A stretch of DNA of 64,000 nucleotides from Clostridia bacterium (GCA_910574835.1 CAJTDE010000021.1:1-64000); one strand, 5' to 3'. Counted from the first letter of the stretch, positions 35,738-45,397 are shown. Notes: generated from the letters alone by a model not told the origin. Numbers and translations: made by a program.

Positions 35738-36160
35738 TTATTCCGTCACTTCCGCCGCCTGTGCCTGTTCCACAACCTCTTGAAACCCTGCTGCCACGGC
35801 TCCCGATGTAAGCGTAGCCCCGCTGACCGCATCAAGATGGGTACTCACCTCATCAATATACGCATCGGAAAGCTCTGAAAACACCGTCTCATTATACTGC
35901 GCAATGGCCTTCTGTCCAATCGCCGGCGTCTCAAACTCACCTTCTGCCGTAAGCTCGCTTATCTGTTCATCATCGACTGTCAAAGTGATGATCACATCTC
36001 CTCCATAGCCCTGCTTTACAGCCGTATAAGTAGCTCCGCCTTTTTTACCGGAAAGCGCTTGATAGATAGGGTTGGACAATGCGGTAACTAAGATCATCAA
36101 AATAATAATTGCAATAAGAGAAATAATCCCTTTTTTATTAGGCTCTGCTTGTATTGCCAT
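35738..36160 (-). CDS. FMN-binding domain membrane protein
   Basis: 140 aa. One N-terminal membrane helix (about 11-32) then a single FMN_bind domain with the covalent-flavin motif DAVSGATLTSGAV (Ser-Gly-Ala-Thr). Domains of this type carry FMN attached to Thr in Rnf/Nqr-type complexes and in extracytoplasmic flavoproteins. A flavin transferase would be required and is not in this window. Follows miaB by 38 bases. Confidence 0.85.
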   Translation of the reverse strand: MAIQAEPNKKGIISLIAIIILMILVTALSNPIYQALSGKKGGATYTAVKQGYGGDVIITLTVDDEQISELTAEGEFETPAIGQKAIAQYNETVFSELSDAYIDEVSTHLDAVSGATLTSGAVAAGFQEVVEQAQAAEVTE

Positions 36161-36198
36161 AGTATGCCTCCTTGTTTACAAGTCAGTATGCCCAATTT

Positions 36199-37653
36199 TC
36201 ACAAATTTGATACTAAAGTTCCCATATAGTAAAAACCTTTGCAGACATCCAGACGCACGTTGCGGATGCTTCCGATAAGAGCCGCATCCCCCGGAAAATG
36301 CACCAGCAGATTGTTGCTCATCCGTCCTGTTAAAAGAGAGGAGTCATGCTCATTGACCTCCTCGATCAAGACCTCCTGAACCGTTCCCGCAAACCGCGCA
36401 GTCTGCGCTCTGGCATTTTCCTGCACCAAAGCCAGAAGCCGGTCAAACCGGGACTTAACCTCTTCCTCCGGAACCTGATTCTCCATAACGGCCGCAGGCG
36501 TTCCCGTGCGCTTGGAATAAATAAAGGTATAGGCATTGTCATAGCAGACCCTTCTCACTACATCCAGAGTTTCCTGAAAATCCTCCTCTGTCTCACCCGG
36601 AAATCCTACAATAATATCCGTAGTCAGAGAAATATCCGGTATTTCCCGGCGAATCTTCTCTGTCAGATCCAAATACTGTTCCTTTGTATATTTTCGGTTC
36701 ATTGCTTTCAGAATCCGGGTACTTCCCGATTGAAGAGGTAAATGAAGATGGCGGCATACCTTTTTTGACTCCTTCATCACCTGTATCAATTCGTCCGACA
36801 AATCCTTCGGATGAGACGTCATAAAACGGATGCGGGCAATCCCTTCGACTTTTTCCGCCTGCCGAAGAAGCGCCGCAAATGAAACAGGATCTTTCAGTGT
36901 TTTTCCATAGGAATTTACATTTTGTCCCAGGAGCATAATCTCAGATACGCCGTCTGCCGCCAAAGATTCGATCTCCCGGACAATATCCTCCGGCTTTCGG
37001 CTGCGCTCCCGCCCCCGCACATATGGGACAATACAGTAGCTGCAAAAATTGTTGCAGCCAAACATAATATTTACGCCGGATTTAAACGGATATTTCCGCT
37101 CAACCGGAAGCTCCTCCACAATCTCTTTTGTACCGTCCCAAATATCAATAATCTGCTCCCCGCTTTCCAGCATCTTAGCTAAAAGTTCCGCAAATTTAAA
37201 AATATTATGAGTTCCGAAGATCAAATCCACGAAACGGTAGCTTTTTTTCAGCTTTTCCACAACCTCCGGTTCCTGCATCATACAGCCGCAAAGGGCAATG
37301 TGCATATGGGGATTGCTTTTTTTTGCATGTTTAAGAAGTCCCAGATGACCGTAGACCTTTAAGTTGGCATTTTCTCTTACCGTACAGGTGTTGTAAATGA
37401 CAAAGTCGGCCTGCTCATCCTGAACTTCCGCAAATCCTGCTTGTTCTAAAATTCCCGTAAGCTTTTCCGAATCCCGGGCATTCATCTGGCAGCCGAAGGT
37501 CGTTACATGGTAGGTCAAAGAGCGGCCAAGCGTCTTTGCTTTTTGCCCGACCAATTCCCGGCATTTTGCTATATAATAGTATTGACGCTCCGGTTCTTTT
37601 ACCGGCGGTTCCTGTTTTAAATCAAGAGACTTTAAATCCATGTTATTTTGCAT
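36199..37653 (-). CDS. miaB: tRNA-2-methylthio-N6-dimethylallyladenosine synthase
   Basis: 484 aa radical SAM methylthiotransferase acting on A37 of tRNAs. N-terminal cluster domain (TFGCQMNARDSE, CTVRENAN, CGCMMQ), radical SAM cluster GCNNFCSYCIVPYVRGRERSR, and C-terminal TRAM domain (about 415-480). An N-terminal extension of about 40 residues is typical of Clostridial MiaB. Confidence 0.95.
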   Translation of the reverse strand: MQNNMDLKSLDLKQEPPVKEPERQYYYIAKCRELVGQKAKTLGRSLTYHVTTFGCQMNARDSEKLTGILEQAGFAEVQDEQADFVIYNTCTVRENANLKVYGHLGLLKHAKKSNPHMHIALCGCMMQEPEVVEKLKKSYRFVDLIFGTHNIFKFAELLAKMLESGEQIIDIWDGTKEIVEELPVERKYPFKSGVNIMFGCNNFCSYCIVPYVRGRERSRKPEDIVREIESLAADGVSEIMLLGQNVNSYGKTLKDPVSFAALLRQAEKVEGIARIRFMTSHPKDLSDELIQVMKESKKVCRHLHLPLQSGSTRILKAMNRKYTKEQYLDLTEKIRREIPDISLTTDIIVGFPGETEEDFQETLDVVRRVCYDNAYTFIYSKRTGTPAAVMENQVPEEEVKSRFDRLLALVQENARAQTARFAGTVQEVLIEEVNEHDSSLLTGRMSNNLLVHFPGDAALIGSIRNVRLDVCKGFYYMGTLVSNL

Positions 37654-37683
37654 AATTGTTAACCTTTTGTCCTTTTCTTATGT

Positions 37684-38049
37684 TTATGGAGCCAATACCT
37701 GCTTCGTGGCCACTACATCAACTCCTGTGCCGGCCGCATCGGCAAGAATCACATCCCCGATATGAATCGGGGCCGCAGGCCGCACCCTTTTCAGCTCCTG
37801 AATACAGTCAAAAATCTTTTCTTTTGGAATTGGTTCCCGTGTCTTTACGGACACTACGGGAAGGGCGCCGTCCTTTACAGCCACCGTTGTAGTTACCGTG
37901 CGCACCGGATTGGTTACTTCCTTTTGGGCATACACGGCTCCCCGTTTGCAGCTGTTTCCCTTTATGTAAAGGATATTGCCCTCTTCCATCTCCACCGTAA
38001 GAGCGCATCCCAAAGGACAATTTATACAAGTCAGCCGCTTTGTCTCCAT
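37684..38049 (-). CDS. DUF1667 cysteine-rich protein of the glycerol-3-phosphate/FAD operon
   Basis: 121 aa. Begins METKRLTCINCPLGCALTVE, with CxxCxxxC and a further Cys in GNSCKRGAVYA, resembling iron-sulfur binding ends of redox enzymes. In Firmicutes it accompanies GlpA- and GlpB-like flavoproteins and may replace GlpC as electron-transfer partner. Five bases after the FAD oxidoreductase gene. Confidence 0.85.
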   Translation of the reverse strand: METKRLTCINCPLGCALTVEMEEGNILYIKGNSCKRGAVYAQKEVTNPVRTVTTTVAVKDGALPVVSVKTREPIPKEKIFDCIQELKRVRPAAPIHIGDVILADAAGTGVDVVATKQVLAP

Positions 38050-38054
38050 CTCTG

Positions 38055-39323
38055 TCAGCCCTCCTCAATCATTATGGTAATCTGCTTCCTGTCCGGATAC
38101 TTAAGAAGCTCTTCTTTTGTAAGCTTTATGTCCTCCATCTCGCCAGGAGCCATAATCTGCCGCTTCTTGTGCCGGATTCTCTCATGATCAAAATAAGCGC
38201 TTATATAACAGCTTTGGTATACACGGCTGACACGAAAACGCACCGTAAGCTCCTCATCCATCCGCTCCGGACAGATTGTTTCCGGAACCGTATAGCGAAC
38301 ACCTTCCCCGTGCCTTAAGAAAAGCTTCTTTACCGAAGCCCTTCCCGGAAGCTCTCCTTTTACATAAGCAGCCGCATTCCTTCCTGCAGCAGCGGATTCC
38401 GCCGACACAAAATCCACCAGGTCATGTACATGCAGCACATTCCCGCAGGCAAATACACCCTCCAGGCTTGTTTCCAGGCTTTCGTCTACCTTTGGACCGG
38501 AGGTGACGGAATTTAGTTCGACTCCCATTCCCCTTGAAAGTTCGTTTTCCGGTATTAACCCCACAGAAAGAAGAAGGGTATCGCATGCATAATGTTCCTC
38601 TGTTCCCGGGATTGGTTTTCCCTGAGCGTCAACGGCAGCCAGAGTAACGCCCTCTACACGCTTCTTCCCCTGAATGTCGATTACCGTATGGCTCAGCTTC
38701 AAAGGAATGTCATAATCATTCAGACATTGCACAATATTTCGTTTTAAACCGCCGGAATAGGGCATCAGCTCCGCAACTGCCTGAACCTTAGCGCCTTCCA
38801 GCGTCAGTCTCCGGGCCATAATAAGGCCAATATCACCGGAACCCAGGATAACGACCTCCCGGCCCGGCAGACAGCCCTCCATATTCACAAGCCGCTGGGC
38901 CGTTCCGGCGGAGTAGATACCGGCAGGACGATAGCCGGGGATATTGAGCGCTCCTCTCGGGCGTTCCCGGCAGCCCATTGCCAGAATTACTGCCTTTGCC
39001 TGAGTCTGAAACAAGCCCTCCTCCCGATTCATAGCCGTTATAACTTTTTCGGAAGTGATATCAAGAACAATGGTGTTCAGCTTATATGCAATGTTCTTCT
39101 CTTCCACCTGACAGATAAAGCGATCAGCATATTCCGGCCCTGTCAGCTCCTCCTGAAAAGTATGCAGGCCGAAGCCGTTGTGGATGCATTGATTTAAAAT
39201 TCCTCCAAGCTCCCGGTCTCTTTCTAAAATCAATATGCTCTCTATTTTGCTTTCTCTGGCAGAAATGGCGGCGGCAAGACCTGCAGGGCCTCCGCCGATA
39301 ATAACAATATCATAATTTTTCAT
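38055..39323 (-). CDS. FAD/NAD(P)-dependent oxidoreductase (GlpB-position flavoprotein)
   Basis: 422 aa. FAD-binding GGGPAGLAAAIS near the N-terminus, a second dinucleotide site VILGSGDIGLIMARRL (about residues 165-180), and FACGNVLHVHDLVDFVSAESAAAGRNAA near the C-terminus, as in the pyridine nucleotide-disulfide oxidoreductase superfamily. With the GlpA-like and DUF1667 genes it forms a three-gene set seen in anaerobic Firmicutes. Start ATG 39323 chosen; an in-frame TTG at 39353 is possible. Confidence 0.87.
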   Translation of the reverse strand: MKNYDIVIIGGGPAGLAAAISARESKIESILILERDRELGGILNQCIHNGFGLHTFQEELTGPEYADRFICQVEEKNIAYKLNTIVLDITSEKVITAMNREEGLFQTQAKAVILAMGCRERPRGALNIPGYRPAGIYSAGTAQRLVNMEGCLPGREVVILGSGDIGLIMARRLTLEGAKVQAVAELMPYSGGLKRNIVQCLNDYDIPLKLSHTVIDIQGKKRVEGVTLAAVDAQGKPIPGTEEHYACDTLLLSVGLIPENELSRGMGVELNSVTSGPKVDESLETSLEGVFACGNVLHVHDLVDFVSAESAAAGRNAAAYVKGELPGRASVKKLFLRHGEGVRYTVPETICPERMDEELTVRFRVSRVYQSCYISAYFDHERIRHKKRQIMAPGEMEDIKLTKEELLKYPDRKQITIMIEEG

Positions 39324-39370
39324 AGCAGCGGTAAAACTCCTTTCACAGCTCAAATGTGAGCTGCCGTTTT

Positions 39371-40807
39371 TTAGAAAGCATCCTTGTTTGTGCCTGCAAG
39401 CAGCTTGGAGCTTCCGCCGGATTTTGTGATTTCCTGCAGTCCTGTCTGCTGCTCCCGTGCTAATATCTCCATAACCTTGGGAGAACAGAAGCCGCCCTGA
39501 CAGCGTCCCATACCGGATCGGGTCCTGCGCTTGACGCCGTCTAAGGATTTGGCGCCCAGGGGACGGCGGACGGCCTCTAAGATCTCGCCCTCGGATATCA
39601 TCTCGCAGCGGCAGATAATATTGCCGTAGGCCGGCTGCTTTCGGATCAGTGCATTTCGCTCCGCAAAGCTTAAGGCATTGGGATTTAAGCGCCCTTTTCT
39701 TGCGGAAATGAAATGGTCTTTCTTTTTCAGGTCCATCTCCTTTTGCAGCAGCGCGGCCACCCGTTCCCCGATGGCCGGACAGCTTGCTATGCCCGGAGAT
39801 TCAATGCCGATGCAATCAAAAAATCCTTTGGCATCCGAAACCTCTTCTATGATAAAATCGTCCCCCTCCTCATGGGCGCGCAGGCCGGCAAACGAAGTGA
39901 TAACCTGCCTGACAGGAAGATTTTTTACGCTCCGGGCTGCCCGCTCCGACACTAGGGCGAGTCCCTCCAAGGTTGTGTTAACGCCTTCCTTGTCCTCTGT
40001 ATTTACGGCAGTCGGTCCTAAAAGGAGATTACCGTGAACTGTCGGCGTCACGAGTATCCCCTTTCCCATTTTATCCGGCAGGGGAAAAATAGTCCGTCTT
40101 ACATGTGTACCCGCCGTTTTATCCAAAAGACAGTATTCTCCCCGTCTGGCTGTCAGTTTCAGCTTCTTTTGGCTGACCATATTGTGGATCTCGTCACCAT
40201 AAAGGCCGGCCGCATTTACTACATACCGGGTCCGAAGCTCTCCTCGACTCGTGTGAAGCAGATAACCTTTTTCCAGCCTTTCTATGGATTGGACCTCGGT
40301 ATGGAATTGAAACTTTGTACCGTTTGCATATGCATTCTCGGCCAAGGCAAGATTCAGTTCAAAGGGGCAGACAATCCCGGCCGTGGGAGCGTACAGGGAC
40401 GCAAAGGTATCCTCCGACAGGTTCGGTTCCAGACGCAGGGTTTCTTCCCTATCCAGAATACGAAGCTTTGGAACACCATTTTCAATTCCTCTCTGATAAA
40501 GCGCCTGAAGCTTTGGCAGATCCGCCTCCTGAAAGCACAGCACCAAAGAACCGATCCTTTGAAACGGAAAATCCAATTCTTCAGAAAGCCTGCCCATAAG
40601 TTCGTTTCCGCGTACATTGAGTTTTGCCTTTAAAGAGCCTGCCGCAGCGTCATAGCCGGCATGTACTATAGCGCTGTTGGCCTTAGAGGTTCCGCAGCAG
40701 ACGTCCTCTTCTTTCTCCAGAACACATATTTTCGCCTGATAGCGAGATAATTCGCGGGCTGCCGCCGCACCTGATACACCTGCTCCAATAATGATAATAT
40801 CGTACAT
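39371..40807 (-). CDS. GlpA-like FAD-dependent glycerol-3-phosphate dehydrogenase with BFD-like [2Fe-2S] domain
   Basis: About 478 aa. N-terminal FAD motif IIIGAGVSGAAAARELSRYQ with the DAO fold (NSAIVHAGYDAAAGSLKAKL). A C-terminal BFD-like domain (about 400-460) has Cys residues in IICRCEMISEGEIL and GMGRCQGGFCSP, as in anaerobic GlpA. Probably oxidises glycerol 3-phosphate and passes electrons to the downstream flavoprotein and DUF1667 protein. An upstream TTG (40816) close to AAAGGAG is an alternative start. Confidence 0.87.
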   Translation of the reverse strand: MYDIIIIGAGVSGAAAARELSRYQAKICVLEKEEDVCCGTSKANSAIVHAGYDAAAGSLKAKLNVRGNELMGRLSEELDFPFQRIGSLVLCFQEADLPKLQALYQRGIENGVPKLRILDREETLRLEPNLSEDTFASLYAPTAGIVCPFELNLALAENAYANGTKFQFHTEVQSIERLEKGYLLHTSRGELRTRYVVNAAGLYGDEIHNMVSQKKLKLTARRGEYCLLDKTAGTHVRRTIFPLPDKMGKGILVTPTVHGNLLLGPTAVNTEDKEGVNTTLEGLALVSERAARSVKNLPVRQVITSFAGLRAHEEGDDFIIEEVSDAKGFFDCIGIESPGIASCPAIGERVAALLQKEMDLKKKDHFISARKGRLNPNALSFAERNALIRKQPAYGNIICRCEMISEGEILEAVRRPLGAKSLDGVKRRTRSGMGRCQGGFCSPKVMEILAREQQTGLQEITKSGGSSKLLAGTNKDAF

Positions 40808-40851
40808 CTCCCCCAAAAAGCTCCTTTCCGTTCTTTATCGGTATGGTTATT

Positions 40852-42144
40852 TTAAGCCGTCACTTCCGCGTCGCAATACGCATTGCCTTCATTGAAGTTC
40901 CGGGCGTTTTCCATAGTCACTACGGCAATGGCCTGCATGGCTTCTCTTGTAAAAAATGCCTGATGGCTGGTCATCACTACCTGGGGGAACATCAAAAGCC
41001 GGGCAGTGATATCATCTGTAATGGCTATATCGCTTCGGTCTGTGTATACATTGTCATCCTCTCCCTCATACACATCCAGGGCTACCGCATGAAATTTACC
41101 CTTTTTCAAGGCTGCAATCAGCGCTTCCGCATCAATCAGCGGGCCTCTTGCGGTATTGACCAGCATGGCGGTATCCTTCATCATGCCTATGGTTTCCTCA
41201 TTGACTATGTGATATGTCTTTGGAAACAAAGGTGCATGGAGTGAAATCAAATCAGAGCGCCGGAATAACTCTTCCTGTTCTACATAGGTCAGCAGGCCTT
41301 CCTCTTCCAGCTCTTCACTGGGATAAGCGTCCCATCCCAGTACCGTCATTCCATACCCCTTACAAATCCGCGCCATGCAGACGCCGATTTTTCCGGTGCC
41401 CACGATTCCTGCTACCTTATTGTGCAGATCAAGTCCCAAAAGTCCGCTCAGGGCGAAGTTGTTGTCCTTTACTTTATTGTATGCCTTGTGCAGCCGGCGG
41501 TTTGCCTCCTGAACAATCGCCATAGCATGTTCGGCTACCGCATAAGGGGAGTAGGCCGGAACACGCAGAACCGTAATACCGCAGTCTCTGGCCATAGGAA
41601 GATCCACATTGTTAAAGCCCGCGCAGCGAAGCAGAATCAGACGGATGCCGTATTCCTTAAGTTTTTCCACCACCGGACAGGACACATCGTCATTTACAAA
41701 AACACATACCGCGTCAAAGCCCTCTGCCAAATATACGGTTTCCGGTCCCAGGTTGGAGGTAAAATACTTGATATCAGAATTGTAGGTGCCCTCTCCTTTA
41801 TCCCTGGTAAGCTCACTGAAAAAAGTCCTATCATAATCTTTGGTGCCGAAAAATGCAATTTTCAGCAGATTCGCCTCTTTTTTTTCATTAAATTCCTTGT
41901 CAATCACGCTCCGGACAGCTTCCAAAGCCAGTTCTTCATCCTCTCCGGTTACCTGTACCGTCAGTGTGTCTCCTTTTTGGGCCTTTAGATCCAATAGCTC
42001 TAAACAATTGCGTCCGTCAGCAGTTTTCCCTTTTGTTTCTACGGTAACAGCGCTTTTAAAATTTACACAGCATTGAGCAAACAATGCACATGGGCGTGCG
42101 TGGACGCCCATTGGGTTTGTAACCAGATATATGAGTTCTTTCAT
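40852..42144 (-). CDS. HPr domain fused to D-lactate dehydrogenase (2-hydroxyacid dehydrogenase)
   Basis: 430 aa. Residues 1-88 are a complete HPr-like domain: His15 in NPMGVHARPCA sits exactly at the PTS phosphorylation site, but the Ser46 position is Asn46 (ADGRNCLEL), so HPr kinase should not act on it. Residues about 94-430 are a full D-LDH-type dehydrogenase: NAD site GTGKIG (249-254), catalytic Arg333 (NTARG), Glu362 (DVYEGE) and His394 (SHQAF). Their spacing equals that of Arg235/Glu264/His296 of the Lactobacillus enzyme plus 98. It should reduce pyruvate to D-lactate, perhaps tuned by PTS phosphorylation (inference). AAAGGAG precedes the ATG; the GlpA-like gene follows 44 bases downstream. 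Confidence 0.93.
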   Translation of the reverse strand: MKELIYLVTNPMGVHARPCALFAQCCVNFKSAVTVETKGKTADGRNCLELLDLKAQKGDTLTVQVTGEDEELALEAVRSVIDKEFNEKKEANLLKIAFFGTKDYDRTFFSELTRDKGEGTYNSDIKYFTSNLGPETVYLAEGFDAVCVFVNDDVSCPVVEKLKEYGIRLILLRCAGFNNVDLPMARDCGITVLRVPAYSPYAVAEHAMAIVQEANRRLHKAYNKVKDNNFALSGLLGLDLHNKVAGIVGTGKIGVCMARICKGYGMTVLGWDAYPSEELEEEGLLTYVEQEELFRRSDLISLHAPLFPKTYHIVNEETIGMMKDTAMLVNTARGPLIDAEALIAALKKGKFHAVALDVYEGEDDNVYTDRSDIAITDDITARLLMFPQVVMTSHQAFFTREAMQAIAVVTMENARNFNEGNAYCDAEVTA

Positions 42145-42545
42145 GACATTCTCCTTTCAGGGTTTTGACTCTTTTTTACCTGCTTAGTATGTCCATAAAA
42201 AATATAAAATTATGCTGCTTTCTTGTCAAACAGACGCATAATATCTGCTGTTTTTTACCATCTTTTGCAGATAAAAATGATATCTATCGGTTTGGGCGCC
42301 GGCTCCGTATTCGTTCCTTTGCAGATTATAAAAACCGGATCTTCGGCCTTTAGGTTCAAATATTTTTTGGAATCTTTTTTCTTTATCAAAGCACTGCTCC
42401 ATTTCCGGTAATATTTAAATACTATAATAATATTATCGGCAAGTCAATGTTTTGGCGGATATAATAACAATATACCCCCGGAAGGCAAAAGAGGTATGTC
42501 TCATTGCCTGCCGGGGGTATGATGATTTCCTGTGCCGGTAATTTT
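42145..42545 (-). promoter_or_regulatory. Promoter and long leader of the HPr-LDH gene; no gene seen
   Basis: About 400 bases without a convincing gene. Minus strand: TTGACT (42447-42442), 17-base spacer, TAGTAT (42424-42419), giving a leader of about 270 bases. The leader has a repeated motif (TTTTTAT then CTGCAAA) near 42262-42278 and 42317-42333, and a hairpin AGATA / TATCT. The left end toward the kinase remnant holds a GC hairpin (42472-42520) that may terminate transcription. I cannot match the leader to a known riboswitch. Confidence 0.5.
42472..42520. terminator. GC-rich hairpin, possible terminator
   Basis: ATACCCCCGG-A-AGGCAA pairs with TTGCCT-G-CCGGGGGTAT. The arms are strong but there is no clean T run on either strand. 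Confidence 0.5.
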
Positions 42546-42980
42546 CTAACGGGAAGCAGCTGACACGGTGGACTTTATCCTGATCTTTGTATTCTCAAGC
42601 GCAATGGAAAGTCCATGCCTGGAAAAAATCTTCTCCGCCAGATAACGCCCCATTCCCATATGCTTTCCGTCCTGGCTTTTGTTCCCGCTGTAAAACAGTT
42701 CAAAGCTCCGCTTGAGCTGTTCCTCACTTAAAGGAAAGCCCGTATTTTCGATGGCGCAGGATTTTTCTTTCAGCGTAATCAAAATCCGTCCCTCCGGCAC
42801 ATTGTATGCGGCTGCGTTGGACAAAAGATTCCGGACGGCCTTTGCCAGATAATCCTTATCTCCCTCCACCCGGGTTTCCTCTAAAGCCTCCTGCTGATCA
42901 TAGAGCCTGTTGGCGGAATAGATAATCTTAATCATACAGGCAAGTATCAGCACAAAGCCTGCCGTGTAAAGGTATTTCAT
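42546..42980 (-). pseudogene. Histidine-kinase remnant (membrane helix joined to HATPase domain)
   Basis: 144 codons. One membrane helix (about 4-23) runs almost straight into the ATPase domain: N-box AVRNLLSNAAAYN, G1 reduced to IENTG, and G2 HMGMGRYLAEKIF. The whole dimerisation/phosphoacceptor domain is missing. No ribosome-binding site and no response-regulator gene adjoin it. It reads as an internal deletion of a sensor kinase, probably inactive. Confidence 0.7.
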
Positions 42981-43013
42981 ATAATCAAAAGCGGCAAACC
43001 AGGGATTCTTTTC

Positions 43014-43913
43014 TTACCTGTGCGCCAGAACATCCAGCTTTTTATATTCTTCAATCCGCTGGCCTATCATTTCCCAGGTGATTTCCGAACCTACAAACTC
43101 GTAATCGCTCCAAATCCGTTCAAGCTCTGCTTTGATCTGCGGGACCTCTTCCAAATCACCGGCGCAGGTACGAACATAGTAGTCGGGAAGCAGGGCGCAG
43201 GCAACGATGTCTGTCCCTGGTACAGGCGGTTCTTCGTCCTGGGTTAAAGCGCAGACCATCTGCAGGATATCGTCCAGATAAGCATCAATTTCCTGATGCA
43301 TTCCCTGTAAACCATTCAGGTCAAATACCTGGAAGGGTGCGCCGCCCGGAACAGGGATCTCATTTCCCATTCCCCAGAAAACCGGGTCTTCCCCTATCTC
43401 ATAAAGCTCGCCGCACAGATCCCGCAGTCCGTTAAATTCTTCCTGACTGGGCGGTCCCTGCAGGCACCGAAACGCGGTATCCACAGCCCATCCAAGCTTT
43501 CCAAAGACCTCACAGCCCGGAATGGCCGACAGGCGTTCTCCCAGATTCACAAGCCTTGCCAATGACAAAAGTCCCCAGATGCGTACCTTTGTATATCGCA
43601 GCGCTTCGGATCTTTCCGCCACCAGCGCAGGCAGATCATTATAAAGAAGAGGCTCGTCCTCCAGTTCTCCGATACGCTCGGAGCAATCCTCCGTAATCCC
43701 CTCTCCTACCTTTTCATAGATTTCGTCCACGGCGCTGTAGATGGTGTCTGACCGGCAAAGCCACAAGTTCGCCTCATTGAGCCTTTCCTGCTCCATAGCT
43801 TCAACGCCCATCTGATAGTAGGCTTTTGCAAGCCCTACCCAGTCTCTTTTCTGCTGGCAGTCGCTTACGGGATCTGTGTTGGAAACCTCTTTTTTTCCAA
43901 ATACATTGAACAT
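43014..43913 (-). CDS. Conserved-looking hypothetical protein, mostly helical
   Basis: 299 aa, not recognised. Acidic, rich in predicted helix, no signal peptide or membrane helix. The region at about 25-60 (WVGLAKAYYQMGVEAMEQERLNEANLWLCRSDTIY) looks like one TPR-like helix pair. AAAAAGGAG precedes the ATG. Lies between two broken genes; the frame is clean and full codon use looks normal, so it appears functional. Confidence 0.6.
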   Translation of the reverse strand: MFNVFGKKEVSNTDPVSDCQQKRDWVGLAKAYYQMGVEAMEQERLNEANLWLCRSDTIYSAVDEIYEKVGEGITEDCSERIGELEDEPLLYNDLPALVAERSEALRYTKVRIWGLLSLARLVNLGERLSAIPGCEVFGKLGWAVDTAFRCLQGPPSQEEFNGLRDLCGELYEIGEDPVFWGMGNEIPVPGGAPFQVFDLNGLQGMHQEIDAYLDDILQMVCALTQDEEPPVPGTDIVACALLPDYYVRTCAGDLEEVPQIKAELERIWSDYEFVGSEITWEMIGQRIEEYKKLDVLAHR

Positions 43914-43939
43914 TTTGAAACAACTCCTTTTTTATATAA

Positions 43940-45160
43940 TTATTTTAATACTTCCACTTTACAGCTATGTTCCTTTGTCTGCCTGTCATATCCAATTCCC
44001 ACTGCAAGAATCCGGCCGGTACAAGCCGGCTTTTCCGCCCATTTTCCCTCAAAACAAAGAGCATAATTTCTCTCTTTGATTTGTGCAATTGGAGCTTCCG
44101 GCCCGCAATCTATTTTTAATTCCAAAATAATCCCATCATCTCCTTCTTTTATGGGATAAAAAAGAAAATCTAACCAAGGGACTCTTTGTTTCGAAGCAGT
44201 TCTTCGTATTTTTTCATCAGCTCTTTATTGGGGATAAAGACCTCCCCATTTTCATAGGTAAGAAGCCCGTAAACCACCATAGCCGAATAAATCTGAAATC
44301 ATCAGAGCCAAATCATCGCGTACCTGTGAAATATTATTTTTGATATAATAAAAAACAGAATCATAAATACCGGAACCGGTCCAATAACATGCGAGCTGAT
44401 TGTTTGTCAGCGCACAGACCACGGATCGGGGATTGTACAGACATTGGCCGAAAGCCGCATGATACCCATTATACCACTCCTTTAATTCCGCACGTGAAAT
44501 CCGCATATTTGCAGTTGTATCCGCATACCGGGCAAAAAGCTGATCCGTCTCTTCCTCCGTAAATCCAAAAGCAAGCTCCACATACGCTTTATTTTTCAAT
44601 AAGGATTTCAAAAAAAGCAGATATTCTCTTTTATCCGCTTCCTTCATAAAAGGCATATGAAACAAAGCGTCCCACTCATCTATAACAAAAATAAATTTCC
44701 GCTTATTCTTCCGTTCAAAAATCTCCGTCAGATTGTCCCAGACGCCTCTTTGACCGTCAAGCTTTAATTCAGGATAAGCCTCTGACAAATCTGCAAAAAG
44801 CCCTTCCTGTATGCGGCGGATATACTGCTTGTAGGTACTGCAGTCCTTTGGCACCTGGCTAAAATCAATGTAAATGATCTCGTGTTGATTCAAATGTCTC
44901 AAATAAGCCGAAGCTTTTGCAATCTCCAGCTTATCAAAAATGTCCTTTGCAGATTCTGCCTTTCCGAAATATGCCGCAATCATATTTGCCATAACCGTTT
45001 TTCCAAACCGGCGGGGCCTTGTGATGCAAAGATACTGTGTTTCTCCCTGAAGGCCGGAAATCAGTTCTTCCAACATTCCCGTTTTATCCACAAAGTATTT
45101 TGAGTTCGAAATTAATTTATATGTTTCATGAGGTGAAACCGTATTTAAAAACATTCCCAT
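43940..45160 (-). pseudogene. Broken AAA-ATPase-like / PD-(D/E)XK nuclease gene (PF09820-PF08011 type)
   Basis: Reading from 45160: SNSKYFVDKTGMLEELI, the P-loop-like RPRRFGKTVMANM and VIDEWDALFHMPF are intact. Then YVELA jumps to FGFTEEETDQL, losing about 35 residues. A frame change near 44280 leads into VVYGLLTYENGEVFIPNKEL up to a stop near 44173. After a further loss, the nuclease C-terminus continues at 44125-43940 (IAQIKERNYALCFEGKW, LAVGIGYDRQTKEH). Intact relatives are about 520-560 aa. AGGAGG remains before the ATG. At least three lesions, so non-functional. These genes are highly repeated in gut anaerobes. Confidence 0.85.
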
Positions 45161-45397
45161 AACAGTCAACCTCCTTCTAACAGGCAAAAGGCAGCCAATA
45201 TAACAAAGAATTACCTTTTTATGCTCATAAAACATATCTCGCAAACTTTATATTATTTATTATACGATATTAGCCTTTCCTTAACAAGAGCCAAAAAAAT
45301 TGATGTGAAATGCCCTAAAGTTACAGCCGTTTTCTTTCGATATAAATATAAAGAAATTGGAGATATTGCAGAAATTTAAAAGCAGGAGGAATCACAT

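Noticed and set aside
42165-42411. Plus-strand frames of about 60 codons in the HPr-LDH leader
   Set aside because: No ribosome-binding site, no homology recognised, and they oppose a good promoter-leader on the other strand.
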